DNA of 52,551 bases from JAGORM01 sp050255815 (GTDB lineage: Bacteria; Patescibacteriota; Microgenomatia; Levybacterales; GWA1-39-11): the NCBI GenBank assembly GCA_050255815.1, contig JBLMVJ010000048.1, positions 1 through 52,551 of the forward strand. Direction: 5' to 3'. This document shows, one piece after another, positions 31,912-40,047 of the stretch. Both the position numbers and the translations under genes were made by a program. The number at the start of each line of letters is the position of its first letter. The first letter of the stretch is position 1. Below the pieces are notes generated by a model. The model saw only the letters and a list, made by a program, of their open reading frames with translations, did not search any database and was not told where the DNA came from.

Positions 31912-32865
31912 TTACCCTTCAATAATAGAAGAAAGTGCCTTAGCAAGTTTTTGGGGGTTATGGCGTAAAAATTTCCCTTTGCGCAAAAATTCTCCGGTAA
32001 TGACTTTTATCCCATTATTAAAATTCTCTGCGTCAAATTTCACGGGTTCTTCTTTGTCTTCCTCATACCGTTTCAGAATTTCACCGGTTGGCATTTCCGT
32101 ATTAATAATGCAGTAATCTACCACAGTCTTGCCAAGGTGCTGTTTAATAACCCGGACAAAATCGGAAGCGGTAAACCCGCACGTCTCTCCGTATTTCGTC
32201 ATAATATTCACTACGTAAATAACTTTTGCTGAAGTCTCATTCAGCGCTTCTACCACATCCTGGGTAATAAGGTTGGGAAGAATAGAAGTATAAAGGTCTC
32301 CCGGACCCAAGATCACAAAATCAGCTTCTTTTATAGCCTGCACTGCTTCCGGGTTTGCTGAGACTTTTGGTTCCAAAAATACCCGTTTTATAGGTACGCT
32401 TCCATCATGTTTGGGAATATCTATATTAGTCTCCCCCACAATGATTTCTCCGTCTTCTAACTCTGCGTGTAGAAAAGTTGGCTTCAGGGTAACGGGAATA
32501 ACCTGTCCTTCTACGTTCAGTATCTTCACCGCTTCTTTTACTGCCTGATCAAAACTTCCCGTGATTTTTTCAAGTGCGGTTAACAGGAGGTTTCCTAAAC
32601 TGTGTCCGGAAAGGACTCCCTTACTCTTAAATCTGTAGTTAAACAAATCTGAAATAATCTTATTATCAGTGTGGGAAAGCGCAACCAAAGCACGCCTGAT
32701 ATCCCCGGGAGGCAGCGTCCCAAATTCTTCACGCAAGAGTCCGGTTGATCCTCCGTCATCTGCCATAGACACAATAGCAGACAGGTTATATGGATATTTT
32801 TTAAGTCCGGTAAGGACGGTAAAAACTCCGGTTCCGCCGCCAATAACAACTACGTTTTTTTCCAT
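31912..32865 (-). CDS. YvcK-type regulator (CofD-like fold)
   Basis: A 317-residue protein of the YvcK/CofD superfamily. The N-terminal VVVIGGGTGVFTVLTGL (about 5-21) and MADDGGSTG (33-42), and later GDLYTSILPNL, match the UDP-sugar-binding YvcK family, known to affect cell-wall synthesis and carbon use in Firmicutes and mycobacteria. The whiA and rapZ genes that often flank it are absent here. It lies upstream of nth. No clear promoter was found; the GC-richer stretch upstream is an odd repeat-like region. The family is clear; its role in this organism is inferred. Confidence 0.9.
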   Translation of the reverse strand: MEKNVVVIGGGTGVFTVLTGLKKYPYNLSAIVSMADDGGSTGLLREEFGTLPPGDIRRALVALSHTDNKIISDLFNYRFKSKGVLSGHSLGNLLLTALEKITGSFDQAVKEAVKILNVEGQVIPVTLKPTFLHAELEDGEIIVGETNIDIPKHDGSVPIKRVFLEPKVSANPEAVQAIKEADFVILGPGDLYTSILPNLITQDVVEALNETSAKVIYVVNIMTKYGETCGFTASDFVRVIKQHLGKTVVDYCIINTEMPTGEILKRYEEDKEEPVKFDAENFNNGIKVITGEFLRKGKFLRHNPQKLAKALSSIIEG

Positions 32866-33047
32866 TTTTTAAAACGAATCGTTTCCACGCCTGTCTACCC
32901 TTCGACATCCTTCTAAAATTCAGGACAAGCGCTCAGGGGGCAGGCGAACTCCCCGCTTCGCTCAGTCCGTTCCCACGATAAGAGAAAACAAATCATCTCT
33001 AAAATGGGGAAAATAATTTCTTAACAATATCACCTTACTGTAATCTC

Positions 33048-33075
33048 TTGAATAAATTTCCTAGTATTATATACT
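33048..33075 (+). promoter_or_regulatory. orphan plus-strand promoter candidate
   Basis: TTGAAT (33048-33053), a 16-bp spacer and TATACT (33070-33075). No plus-strand gene follows for kilobases; only a 32-codon frame (33112-33210) starts in the predicted transcript. Confidence 0.4.
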
Positions 33076-33115
33076 CGTCTAACTCAAGTTTGCAACTCTC
33101 ATTAGCCAAGTATGT

Positions 33116-33159
33116 GCTTAAAATGCTATTTAAAGGTTAATAATATAAGCATTTTAAGC
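33116..33159. repeat. 12-bp inverted repeat
   Basis: GCTTAAAATGCT (33116-33127) and AGCATTTTAAGC (33148-33159), a perfect inverted repeat with a 20-nt loop. On the plus strand it precedes AAGGAG-7nt-ATG. It has no T-run. Confidence 0.6.
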
Positions 33160-33199
33160 ATAGTACATCTTAAGGAGAAAACAAATGGAATGAGGGTTA

Positions 33200-33460
33200 C
33201 TACTTTTTAGCTTTAAAAAAGCGTTTTTTTGAGTCTTTTTCTTCCGGATCTCCGGCCGTTTCTGCTTCCGGTTCATCATTATAGACACCCGGTTCTTCTT
33301 CAGGTTCCGGGGAAGTCATTTCCTGCACTTTTTCCATACCTTCATCAAAAAGCTCTTTTAAAATTTCCCTCCCCCGCTCTGTTGCCACCAGATAGGTTAA
33401 GGCACCGCCTATAATCAGGCCGAGCAAAAAATGGTTATTCGATTTTTCTTTTTTATCCAT
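33200..33460 (-). CDS. YtxH-like small membrane protein
   Basis: An 86-residue protein with a single hydrophobic segment (about 9-26, NNHFLLGLIIGGALTYLVA) followed by ERGREILKELFDEGMEKVQ, the usual YtxH-domain pattern, and an acidic tail ending in KKRFFKAKK. I start it at the ATG at 33460; a longer in-frame reading only translates element B. It lies downstream of the DUF948-like gene on the same strand; in Firmicutes the same two families often stand together. The function is unknown, perhaps stress-related. Confidence 0.75.
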   Translation of the reverse strand: MDKKEKSNNHFLLGLIIGGALTYLVATERGREILKELFDEGMEKVQEMTSPEPEEEPGVYNDEPEAETAGDPEEKDSKKRFFKAKK

Positions 33461-33465
33461 GTTCT

Positions 33466-33519
33466 TGACAGAACGAGTACAATTCTTAACTCGTTCTGTC
33501 ACCCAGTGTACCCACTGGG
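33466..33519 (-). repeat. element B copy 2: tandem hairpins before the YtxH-like gene
   Basis: On the minus strand CCCAGTG-GGTA-CACTGGG (33502-33519) is followed directly by the 13-bp stem TGACAGAACGAGT/ACTCGTTCTGTCA (33489-33501 with 33466-33478). The long stem is identical to the rpsL-rpsG copy and its loop differs at one base. The small stem is one pair longer and its loop differs, so pairing is kept. It ends 5 nt before the ATG. Confidence 0.8.
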
Positions 33520-33539
33520 TTACTTTAATAAACCACCGT

Positions 33540-33800
33540 CTACGTCTCTTTCTTGTTCCTCTTAAACAACTTCCCAATAATACTGAGCGTCTTTGAAGAG
33601 AATAAAAATCCGGTGATAAATGCCAGTGGTTCTGCCACATGCTCTGTCAGGTCTTCTACTTCAGTGAGGATTTTATTTGTCTTAGAAAGGGTAATGCGCA
33701 ACTCCTTCAAAATCAAAAATACCTGAACTCCTAATACTACAAACAGGACAGCCAGGATGATAATCACAAAAAGCAAAACCGCTTGGACAGTATCTATCAT
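33540..33800 (-). CDS. DUF948-like small membrane protein
   Basis: An 86-residue protein with one N-terminal membrane segment (about 7-30, AVLLFVIIILAVLFVVLGVQ) and an amphipathic helical part (LKELRITLSKTNKILTEVEDLTEHV), as in DUF948 proteins, then a basic end. It stands 79 nt upstream of the YtxH-like gene on the same strand. Both would be membrane-bound and short. No enzyme motif is seen. Confidence 0.65.
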   Translation of the reverse strand: MIDTVQAVLLFVIIILAVLFVVLGVQVFLILKELRITLSKTNKILTEVEDLTEHVAEPLAFITGFLFSSKTLSIIGKLFKRNKKET

Positions 33801-33877
33801 AACCTCAGCCTACCATGTGAAAATTTTAAAATCAAGATTATCAAACTCACTCAAAGATGTACTTACTCCTACCTATC

Positions 33878-34507
33878 CTACTGGACACTGACGTCAATAA
33901 TCTTCCTGGTCTCTTTCCCATACCTATTTTTGGCAGAAACCACTATCTTTGCATCCCCGCTGTAAATATATAAGGTCTTCCTGAAACTTCCGGATAAATC
34001 AACATACACCTCTTCATTATTAATACTCACTGTTGCATAGGGGTCCGTAGTTCCATTTACTTCTATAATATTAGAAGTAAAGTGTGAGTTTTCCAAAGGT
34101 GCCAGAATGTTTAGTTTGGGCCCCATAAAAAGAAAGCTAAACTGGAACACTACATAAGAAAGCACTATAAGAGCCAGAAGGGAAATCAGGTAGGTTTTAG
34201 GGGAGGAAAACCAGATTTTTCGTTTTTTTATAGGAGCTGATTTTTTAAAACGCGGTACCACATCTATCCGCTTTTCTTCAAACTCACGGCGGAACAGCGC
34301 TGCTGCCCGCAAGCTGGAAATACCTAAAAATTGGGCATAATTTTTTACAAACCCGAGAGCGTATGATTCAGATGGCAGCCGGTCAAAATTCCCCTGTTCT
34401 ATTGCACGGATAAACTCCTGGCGGATTTTAGTTGCTTTTACTACATCTTCTACGGTGAGATTTTTCCGTTCACGTTCTTGTTTTAAAATATCGCTTAAAT
34501 TTCTCAT
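33878..34507 (-). CDS. RodZ-like helix-turn-helix membrane protein
   Basis: A 209-residue protein with an N-terminal HTH_25 domain (about 1-75; LSDILKQERERKNLTVEDVV, IRAIEQGNFDRLPSESYALGFVKNYA), a basic linker, one membrane segment (about 104-130) and an outer beta-sandwich-like domain (about 135-209; IEVNGTTDPYATVSINNEEV). This is the RodZ layout, in which the cytoplasmic part binds MreB and sets cell shape. No mreB lies in this window. It follows ftsK by 24 nt on the same strand, so the two are probably co-transcribed. Confidence 0.85.
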   Translation of the reverse strand: MRNLSDILKQERERKNLTVEDVVKATKIRQEFIRAIEQGNFDRLPSESYALGFVKNYAQFLGISSLRAAALFRREFEEKRIDVVPRFKKSAPIKKRKIWFSSPKTYLISLLALIVLSYVVFQFSFLFMGPKLNILAPLENSHFTSNIIEVNGTTDPYATVSINNEEVYVDLSGSFRKTLYIYSGDAKIVVSAKNRYGKETRKIIDVSVQ

Positions 34508-34531
34508 AAAATGGAGATTATGAGGGCAGAT

Positions 34532-36673
34532 TTATTGTTCAGCGTTTGCTAAAAATGTATCAGGGTCAGTCACTAACACTTCCCGCGGTTTAGACCCGTC
34601 TCCGGGACCTACTACACCTGCCTCTTCTAATTGTTCTAAGATCCGGGCTGCCCGGTTAAACCCAACCTGCAGCCGGCGCTGAAGCATGGAGGAAGAAGCC
34701 CTGTTATATTGGCAAACCAAACGTACGGCCTGCTCAAAAAACTCATCCCTCCCAGAACCACCAATTCCCTCATCCCCAGCCATAGCTCCTCCACTGCTCC
34801 CGCGTCCCTTCAAATTCACTGCCTGTTCAACAACCTCAGTAGTGTACTCCACCGGAACTCCCCTGGATTTAATAAAGTTAGTCATGCGTTTCACATCCTG
34901 TTCAGAGATAAAGGCACCCTGAATGCGGGTAGGTTTTGCCTGGTCCGGAGGGATATACAACATGTCTCCGCGCCCCAACAGCTTTTCAGCCCCCGGAGTG
35001 TCAATGATAACTTTTGAATCAATCATGGAAGACACGGAAAAAGAAATACGGGACGGGACATTTGCCTTAATAAGTCCGGTCAGGACATCCACGGATGGCC
35101 GCTGGGTTGAAAGAATCAGGTGGATTCCGGTAGCACGGGCCATCTGTGCCAGACGTGCAATAGAATCCTCTACTTCCACCGGCGCCAGCGCCATGAGGTC
35201 TGCCAACTCATCTATAAAAATCACAATAAAAGGAAGCGCCTGGAAGCCCGCAAGCTCATTATAGGAATCAATATTTTTTACGCCGCTTTCTGCAAATTTA
35301 ATATAGCGGCGGTCCATTTCTTTTACTGCCCATTTCAGCGCAGAAACAGACTGGGCAGCCTCTACCACCACCGGGACTAACAGGTGCGGAATGTTGTTAT
35401 ACCCGGTTAATTCTACCCGCTTAGGGTCAATCATGATGAATTTCACTTCAGTAGGGGCTGCGCGGAAGAGAAGGGATGAAATCCAGGCATTAATGAGGAC
35501 AGATTTTCCTGACCCGGTAGTTCCTGCTATAAGTACGTGCGGCATTTTAGCAATATCAGCTACCACCGGTACTCCTGAAACGTCTAGACCCAGCGGTACG
35601 GCCAGCTTAGACTTGGCTTTTTGCATTTGGGAAGAAGACAGCATAGTTTTTAAGGATACCAGCTCTAAAGAACGGTTGGGTATTTCAATTCCTACTAAAT
35701 TGCGGCCGGGAATAGGCGCTTCTATACGCACTTGTCCGGTAGGCGCTTCTGTTGCCAGCGCTAAATCATTTGCCAGTCCGGTAATTTTGGAAAGCTTGGT
35801 GCCCAAAGCAATTTCTATAGCATACTGGGTAACGGAAGGGCCTACGTTAATCTCCGCAACCCGGGACTGAACGCCAAAACTCTGCAGGGTTTTTTCTATA
35901 AGAGCAGCAGTCTTTTTTACGTCCCCCCGCTCAGCTTTACTATGGTGGTCGGAAAGTAATGATACCGGAGGATATTCCCACATTCCTAACTCTAGAGGTT
36001 TGTTAAGCACCAGCTCATCAGTTCCCATATCTTCTTTTTGTTCTTTTTGTTTTTGAGGCTGCTGTTGTGCGGCAGGAGCCGGTGCAGGAGAAAGTGCCGG
36101 AGGTGTGTCTTTCAAGCCTTTAATCTGGATAGGCTTCATGTGATCCAGTTCCATGGATGTCTTATTTTTTAAAAGAGGAGTAACGCCGCCTGCTATCCCG
36201 CCTAAAGCATTTCCAAATAAGCTTAATAACTGCGGGACAGAGAGGTTAAAGAAAACTACTACGCCCAATATAACCCCTGTTACAAAAATAATATAAGAAA
36301 TGGCGCTACCTAACAGGCTAGCCAACTGGACATAGATTTCTTCCCCAATGAGGCCAGATTTCATTAAACCCAGTAAGCATATGGTGAAAACCAGAAAACC
36401 AAAGGTGATCTGCACGGTCTTCAGCGGGAGTTTTATGCGGCTGAATAATATGGCAAGGAGTAACAAGTTGATAGGGACCGTGATTGCTAAAACCCCAAAA
36501 TAACCAAAAAGATAGCGGTTTATCTCCGTAAGGGTTTCACCATTCTGGGTAAAGGAGAAAAAACCCACCCCGGAAGCAACCAGAAGAATGAGTGTAAAAA
36601 GAGTGGAGATAGAATTACCTTTCAGCTTAAAGGATGAAGACTTTCTTTTCTTATATTTCCTTTTCCTAGGCAT
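34532..36673 (-). CDS. ftsK: DNA translocase FtsK/SpoIIIE
   Basis: A 713-residue DNA pump that clears chromosomes from the division septum. Four N-terminal membrane segments (about 24-45, 54-77, 86-104 and 121-143) are followed by a short Pro/Ala/Gln linker and the motor. The Walker A is AGTTGSGKS (about 382-390), the Walker B is in IVIFIDELADLM, and the C-terminal winged-helix gamma domain that reads KOPS sites is present (about 645-713; SSSMLQRRLQVGFNRAARILEQL). The linker is far shorter than in E. coli FtsK. Two promoters precede it, the nearer one leaderless. Confidence 0.97.
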   Translation of the reverse strand: MPRKRKYKKRKSSSFKLKGNSISTLFTLILLVASGVGFFSFTQNGETLTEINRYLFGYFGVLAITVPINLLLLAILFSRIKLPLKTVQITFGFLVFTICLLGLMKSGLIGEEIYVQLASLLGSAISYIIFVTGVILGVVVFFNLSVPQLLSLFGNALGGIAGGVTPLLKNKTSMELDHMKPIQIKGLKDTPPALSPAPAPAAQQQPQKQKEQKEDMGTDELVLNKPLELGMWEYPPVSLLSDHHSKAERGDVKKTAALIEKTLQSFGVQSRVAEINVGPSVTQYAIEIALGTKLSKITGLANDLALATEAPTGQVRIEAPIPGRNLVGIEIPNRSLELVSLKTMLSSSQMQKAKSKLAVPLGLDVSGVPVVADIAKMPHVLIAGTTGSGKSVLINAWISSLLFRAAPTEVKFIMIDPKRVELTGYNNIPHLLVPVVVEAAQSVSALKWAVKEMDRRYIKFAESGVKNIDSYNELAGFQALPFIVIFIDELADLMALAPVEVEDSIARLAQMARATGIHLILSTQRPSVDVLTGLIKANVPSRISFSVSSMIDSKVIIDTPGAEKLLGRGDMLYIPPDQAKPTRIQGAFISEQDVKRMTNFIKSRGVPVEYTTEVVEQAVNLKGRGSSGGAMAGDEGIGGSGRDEFFEQAVRLVCQYNRASSSMLQRRLQVGFNRAARILEQLEEAGVVGPGDGSKPREVLVTDPDTFLANAEQ

Positions 36674-36680
36674 AAGCTAC

Positions 36681-36710
36681 AGTATACTAACTTCTGAGTG
36701 TGAATATCAA
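36681..36710 (-). promoter_or_regulatory. ftsK proximal promoter, leaderless type
   Basis: On the minus strand TTGATA (36705-36710), an 18-bp spacer and TATACT (36681-36686), with 7 nt to the ATG at 36673. Confidence 0.6.
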
Positions 36711-36718
36711 ACCCTAAC

Positions 36719-36747
36719 AATGTAGCACAAATAGCACAGCTTGTCAA
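36719..36747 (-). promoter_or_regulatory. ftsK distal promoter
   Basis: On the minus strand a perfect TTGACA (36742-36747), a 17-bp spacer and TACATT (36719-36724), about 40 nt upstream of the nearer promoter. Confidence 0.55.
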
Positions 36748-36807
36748 CTATAGGATATTTGCAGATTTTCCCGTCCTCTTAAAATATAATAAAGGAAAAT
36801 CCAAAAT

Positions 36808-36831
36808 CCAGCGCGCCGAGGCAAGCGCTGG
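36808..36831 (-). terminator. candidate terminator after the glycosyltransferase-like gene
   Basis: CCAGCG (36808-36813) pairs with CGCTGG (36826-36831), loop 12 nt. On the minus strand it is followed by ATTTTGGATTTTCC, a T-rich stretch but not a pure T-run. It lies between the end of the RNase J operon and the ftsK promoters. Confidence 0.5.
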
Positions 36832-36877
36832 AGACCTCAGAACAGATGTTTATTAGGGAAATTTATAGAAATTCATT

Positions 36878-36916
36878 GAAATTGATAGAAACTAATAGTA
36901 ATTACAATCAATTTCT
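36878..36916. repeat. element D copy 2, after the glycosyltransferase-like gene
   Basis: A 39-nt AT-rich unit (GAAATTGATAGAAACTAATA, then GTAATTACAATCAATTTCT). With the flank it forms an inverted repeat: TAGAAACTA and TAGTTTCTA arms (9 bp) around the ATTACAAT core. It lies 35 nt after the gene stop at 36951. Confidence 0.65.
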
Positions 36917-36950
36917 TAATTTCTACTAGTTTCTACAAATATCATACCCT

Positions 36951-38309
36951 TTACGTTGCTAGGTTTTCCTCTACATACTCTGAGACTTTTTCCCAGAAAT
37001 CCTTTACTCCATCCGGGGAGATTTCATGCGGATAGTGGGGAGCTAACTGCTCCGGCTTTTCATGCCGCATCATTTTCAAAAACACGCCTTCTTTTATGCA
37101 CCACATAATAAAACTAGCGGCTTTCACGCTGTCTTCCGGAAGTACAATACCCCGCCACTTGTTATACATATGGCTGAATGCGCCTTTAATCCCGGAGGCT
37201 TCCTGGTCTTCTTCCTGAGACATTTCCCATAAAGCCGCAGTTTCCGCGGCAGAAGGAATCAGGTGGTGGCGCCTGAGGAAATCTAAATTATCAAATTCCT
37301 GGCGTCCTACCGGGGGAGTAAATAAAAGAATTGAACCGCCCCTCTGGTATGGATAATACAGCGCCTTAAATGCCTGTTCTGATGGCTTGGTAACCTCCAG
37401 GGAAATAACCTCATCCGTATATACCTGTTCATATGCATTTATGACTACCTTATCCTGGATAGACGTATAGAGCTTTATATATGGCAGTTTTTTTACCTTC
37501 TGCAGAAAAAGGGCGGTATAGGGTGCTGTTTGGACCACTACGTGGAATTTAAAGCGCTTTTCCCGCTCATGTAGTTCCCGCATAAGGTTCCGCAGTGTAT
37601 CCGTACCTACGGCGGCGCCGGAAAACGGAACCATCATGTGAATTTCTCTATTATGGGATGGGTCTACCTGGTTTATTTTTTCATAGAATTCTTGCTCTTT
37701 TAATTTTCTTCCCATATAAGGAGAGAGGGGATACGGGGTTACTACCAGCTGGGCGGTCCTTCGTTTCCCCCCATATGCTGCCAGTGCCTCTGCTGTCTGA
37801 TCCGAAGGAACAAAAATAAGGTCTGCATGATGGACATACCATAGAAGCTGCGGACTATCATCTGTCACCTGCACCATAAGAAAAACTTTAATACCAAGTT
37901 CTTTTTCAATGCCTTTTTTAACAATGGAAACCTGGTGTGCAATCCCAAAATGTGTTGCAACAATTATAATACTCTTTACCGGATCTATCCGCTGCTGGAC
38001 ACTTGCAATAATTTGCTTTTTTACACCCCCGGCAGTACGGTGCAAAAATTTGCGGTAAAGGGCGGTAAAAATACGCTCCGGTATGCCGTTTTGTGTCCAT
38101 ACAAAGATTGCGCGGAATCCCCTATGGATGCTGGAAATCCTATGCAAAAAGGTAATGGAAATATCATGGGTACCTAAAAGGACAGGGGTTACATATTCCG
38201 GGAGACCGTGGTATAGTGCATCAGCCACCCGTAAATGGCCAAATCCAGCCGGCGCGTAGGAAAGATAGACCACAATGGAACGGTCCTTGAAGATTTTTTC
38301 TTTCAGCAT
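36951..38309 (-). CDS. glycosyltransferase-like (GT-B) protein, unknown function
   Basis: A 452-residue protein that I can only place loosely. The N-terminal YAPAGFGHLRVADAL (about 17-31) resembles the GT-B/MurG/MGDG-synthase start, where a Gly-His pair binds the acceptor or nucleotide sugar. VQVTDDSPQLLWYVHHADLIFVPS has the topology of the N-lobe end, and VPFSGAAVGTDTLRNLM that of the C-lobe beginning. No EX7E motif is clear. There is no signal or membrane segment. Its start codon lies 1 nt after the RNase J stop, so the two are tightly co-expressed. A sugar-transfer role is inference. Confidence 0.6.
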   Translation of the reverse strand: MLKEKIFKDRSIVVYLSYAPAGFGHLRVADALYHGLPEYVTPVLLGTHDISITFLHRISSIHRGFRAIFVWTQNGIPERIFTALYRKFLHRTAGGVKKQIIASVQQRIDPVKSIIIVATHFGIAHQVSIVKKGIEKELGIKVFLMVQVTDDSPQLLWYVHHADLIFVPSDQTAEALAAYGGKRRTAQLVVTPYPLSPYMGRKLKEQEFYEKINQVDPSHNREIHMMVPFSGAAVGTDTLRNLMRELHEREKRFKFHVVVQTAPYTALFLQKVKKLPYIKLYTSIQDKVVINAYEQVYTDEVISLEVTKPSEQAFKALYYPYQRGGSILLFTPPVGRQEFDNLDFLRRHHLIPSAAETAALWEMSQEEDQEASGIKGAFSHMYNKWRGIVLPEDSVKAASFIMWCIKEGVFLKMMRHEKPEQLAPHYPHEISPDGVKDFWEKVSEYVEENLAT

Positions 38310-38310
38310 C

Positions 38311-39969
38311 TTATATCTCTATAATGACTGGGACAACCAGAGGGGACCTGCCTTCCCTATAGAGCATTTCTTCAGCGGTTTTCTCAATTGCTTTTTTGTA
38401 GTACCCAACGCTCCCCATGGGCTCTCTTTTATTTACGAAACGCTTCCGTAAAGCCGCTGAAAGATTCTTTGCAAATTCATCTTTTCTTTCATAGGTAAAA
38501 CCTTTTGTTAAAATGTCCGGCATGCCTTCTATCTGGCCTGTAGACTTCACTACTTCAACCATAATGACCATGATCCCCTCTTTCGCTATGCGCACGCGGT
38601 CAAAAACAACATAATTTTCTACCTCTTCACCCGTGATCTGGTCTAAGAATATGCTGGCGCCCTGGGTCTTTTTCCCAAAGCGCGCGCCATTTGCGTTAAA
38701 TACCACTTCCTGGCCGGAATCTAAAAGAAACACATTTCCCTCCGGATATCCCATATCCCCCACAATATTCCGGTATGCGCTCATCTGCCGGAAGGTACCA
38801 CCAATGGGTATAAAGTATTTTGGCTTAGTTAAGGAAATTAAGAGTTTTAAGTCATTCTCTGATCCGTGGCCGGAGACATGGAATTCAGAAGTAATATCAG
38901 AATAAATAACCCGGGCCCCCCGGCGGGTAATTAAATCAACAAGGGCATAAATATTCTCTTCATTTCCGGGAATAGGATCAGAAGAGAATATAACCGTATC
39001 CCCCCGCTCTATATGCAAATCCCTGTCATCATTATTTGCTATGCGGGTCAGGGCAGAACTCTCCTGTGCCTGGGAACCTGCCACCAAAATAAGGACCTCA
39101 GAAGGTTTATATTTTTTAACATCATGGGGATTTATTTCAAATTTTTTAGGAAACTTCATGTAATTTAGGGTCCTTCCAATATCCCGCGCTTTTAGAAGAG
39201 AACGCCCCATGAAACAGACTTTTCTCCCTTGGGAAACGGCAGTCTCAATGGCCTGGTTCAATCTGGAAATATTAGAAGAGTAGGTAGTCACAAAGACTTT
39301 TCCGCGTGTTTTGCGGAATGCTTCTTCAAAAGCTTCCTGAATTTTTTGCTCAGAGGAAGAGTGTCCGGAACGCTCCGCTCCTAAACAGTCTGACATGAGA
39401 CAGGTAATACCATCTTCCCCGGCTTTTGCAATATTCTGCAACTCAGAAGGCATACCGTCAACCGGCGTAAAATCAAACTTAAAGTCTGCGCCATGATAAA
39501 AAGTACCCACCGGCGTTTTTATAACAATATGCCCGGCGTCAATAATAGAGTGGGTAATGCGGATAAAAGAAGCGCTGAACTGTCCCAGCTTAATAGGCTC
39601 ATCCCCAAAATTAATTTGGGTAACGGCGCGCGGCAGGTTAAATTCCGATAATTTATCATTAGCAAGCGCTGAGGTAAGCGTGGACCCATATACCGGAAAT
39701 TGCGGCAGCTGCGGCAGAATAAACGGTAGAGCACCTATGTGGTCTTCATGGCCATGGGTAAGGAGCATTCCCACTATTTTTTTACCTTTATTCAATGCGG
39801 TTTTTAAGTAAGCAATGTCAGGGATCAAAAGGTCAACGCCCGGCAAATTACTATCAGCAAAGCCTATGCCACAATCAACCAGCAGGATTTCATTCCCGTA
39901 TATATAGGCATACATGTTCTTAGTCACGTCACCTATGCCTCCTATTGATACAAATGTTAATTCATCCAT
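38311..39969 (-). CDS. rnj: ribonuclease J
   Basis: A 552-residue metallo-beta-lactamase/beta-CASP ribonuclease with endo- and 5'-3' exoribonuclease activity, the main mRNA-decay and rRNA-maturation enzyme in bacteria without RNase E. Metal-binding THGHEDH lies at residues 71-77, with further ligands in ITHSIIDAGH and HGADFKFD. The beta-CASP motifs and HVSGHGSENDL follow. The C-terminal domain is present. It lies in the same direction as the Lon-like gene and pnp, so the window holds a local RNA-decay cluster. No strong Shine-Dalgarno is seen. Confidence 0.96.
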   Translation of the reverse strand: MDELTFVSIGGIGDVTKNMYAYIYGNEILLVDCGIGFADSNLPGVDLLIPDIAYLKTALNKGKKIVGMLLTHGHEDHIGALPFILPQLPQFPVYGSTLTSALANDKLSEFNLPRAVTQINFGDEPIKLGQFSASFIRITHSIIDAGHIVIKTPVGTFYHGADFKFDFTPVDGMPSELQNIAKAGEDGITCLMSDCLGAERSGHSSSEQKIQEAFEEAFRKTRGKVFVTTYSSNISRLNQAIETAVSQGRKVCFMGRSLLKARDIGRTLNYMKFPKKFEINPHDVKKYKPSEVLILVAGSQAQESSALTRIANNDDRDLHIERGDTVIFSSDPIPGNEENIYALVDLITRRGARVIYSDITSEFHVSGHGSENDLKLLISLTKPKYFIPIGGTFRQMSAYRNIVGDMGYPEGNVFLLDSGQEVVFNANGARFGKKTQGASIFLDQITGEEVENYVVFDRVRIAKEGIMVIMVEVVKSTGQIEGMPDILTKGFTYERKDEFAKNLSAALRKRFVNKREPMGSVGYYKKAIEKTAEEMLYREGRSPLVVPVIIEI

Positions 39970-39987
39970 ATTAGAATAAAGAATCAG

Positions 39988-40024
39988 GAATCAAGAATCA
40001 TGGTTTACCCATAATTCTTCATTC
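39988..40024. repeat. imperfect inverted repeat between the Lon-like gene and RNase J
   Basis: GAATCAAGAATCATGG (39988-40003) is complementary at 14 of 16 positions to 40009-40024, with a 5-nt loop. The arms continue imperfectly outward with AAGAATC and GCTTC words. No T-run follows on the minus strand. Confidence 0.55.
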
Positions 40025-40047
40025 TTGCTTCATGCTTCTTCTCTTTT

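Larger units (their letters stand above)
32866..33199. other. 334-nt gap between yvcK and the YtxH-like gene
   Basis: Positions 32885-32985 are GC-richer than the surroundings and contain CCCTTCGAC, TCAGGACAAGCGCTCAGGG and CGCTTCGCTCAG words like REP-type repeats of other bacteria, with CGCCTG/CAGGCG able to pair. The rest is AT-rich and holds a plus-strand promoter candidate, a 12-bp inverted repeat and a Shine-Dalgarno followed by a two-codon frame (ATG GAA TGA). No tRNA or other known RNA is recognisable. Confidence 0.5.

Noticed and set aside
32880..32990. Possible tRNA or other structured RNA in the GC-richer stretch
   Set aside because: No acceptor stem, T-loop (GGTTCGA) or cloverleaf could be drawn; it looks like REP-type repeat sequence.
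33461..33640. N-terminal extension of the YtxH-like protein (60 residues)
   Set aside because: It runs through element B and into the DUF948-like gene; the ATG at 33460 gives a normal YtxH protein.
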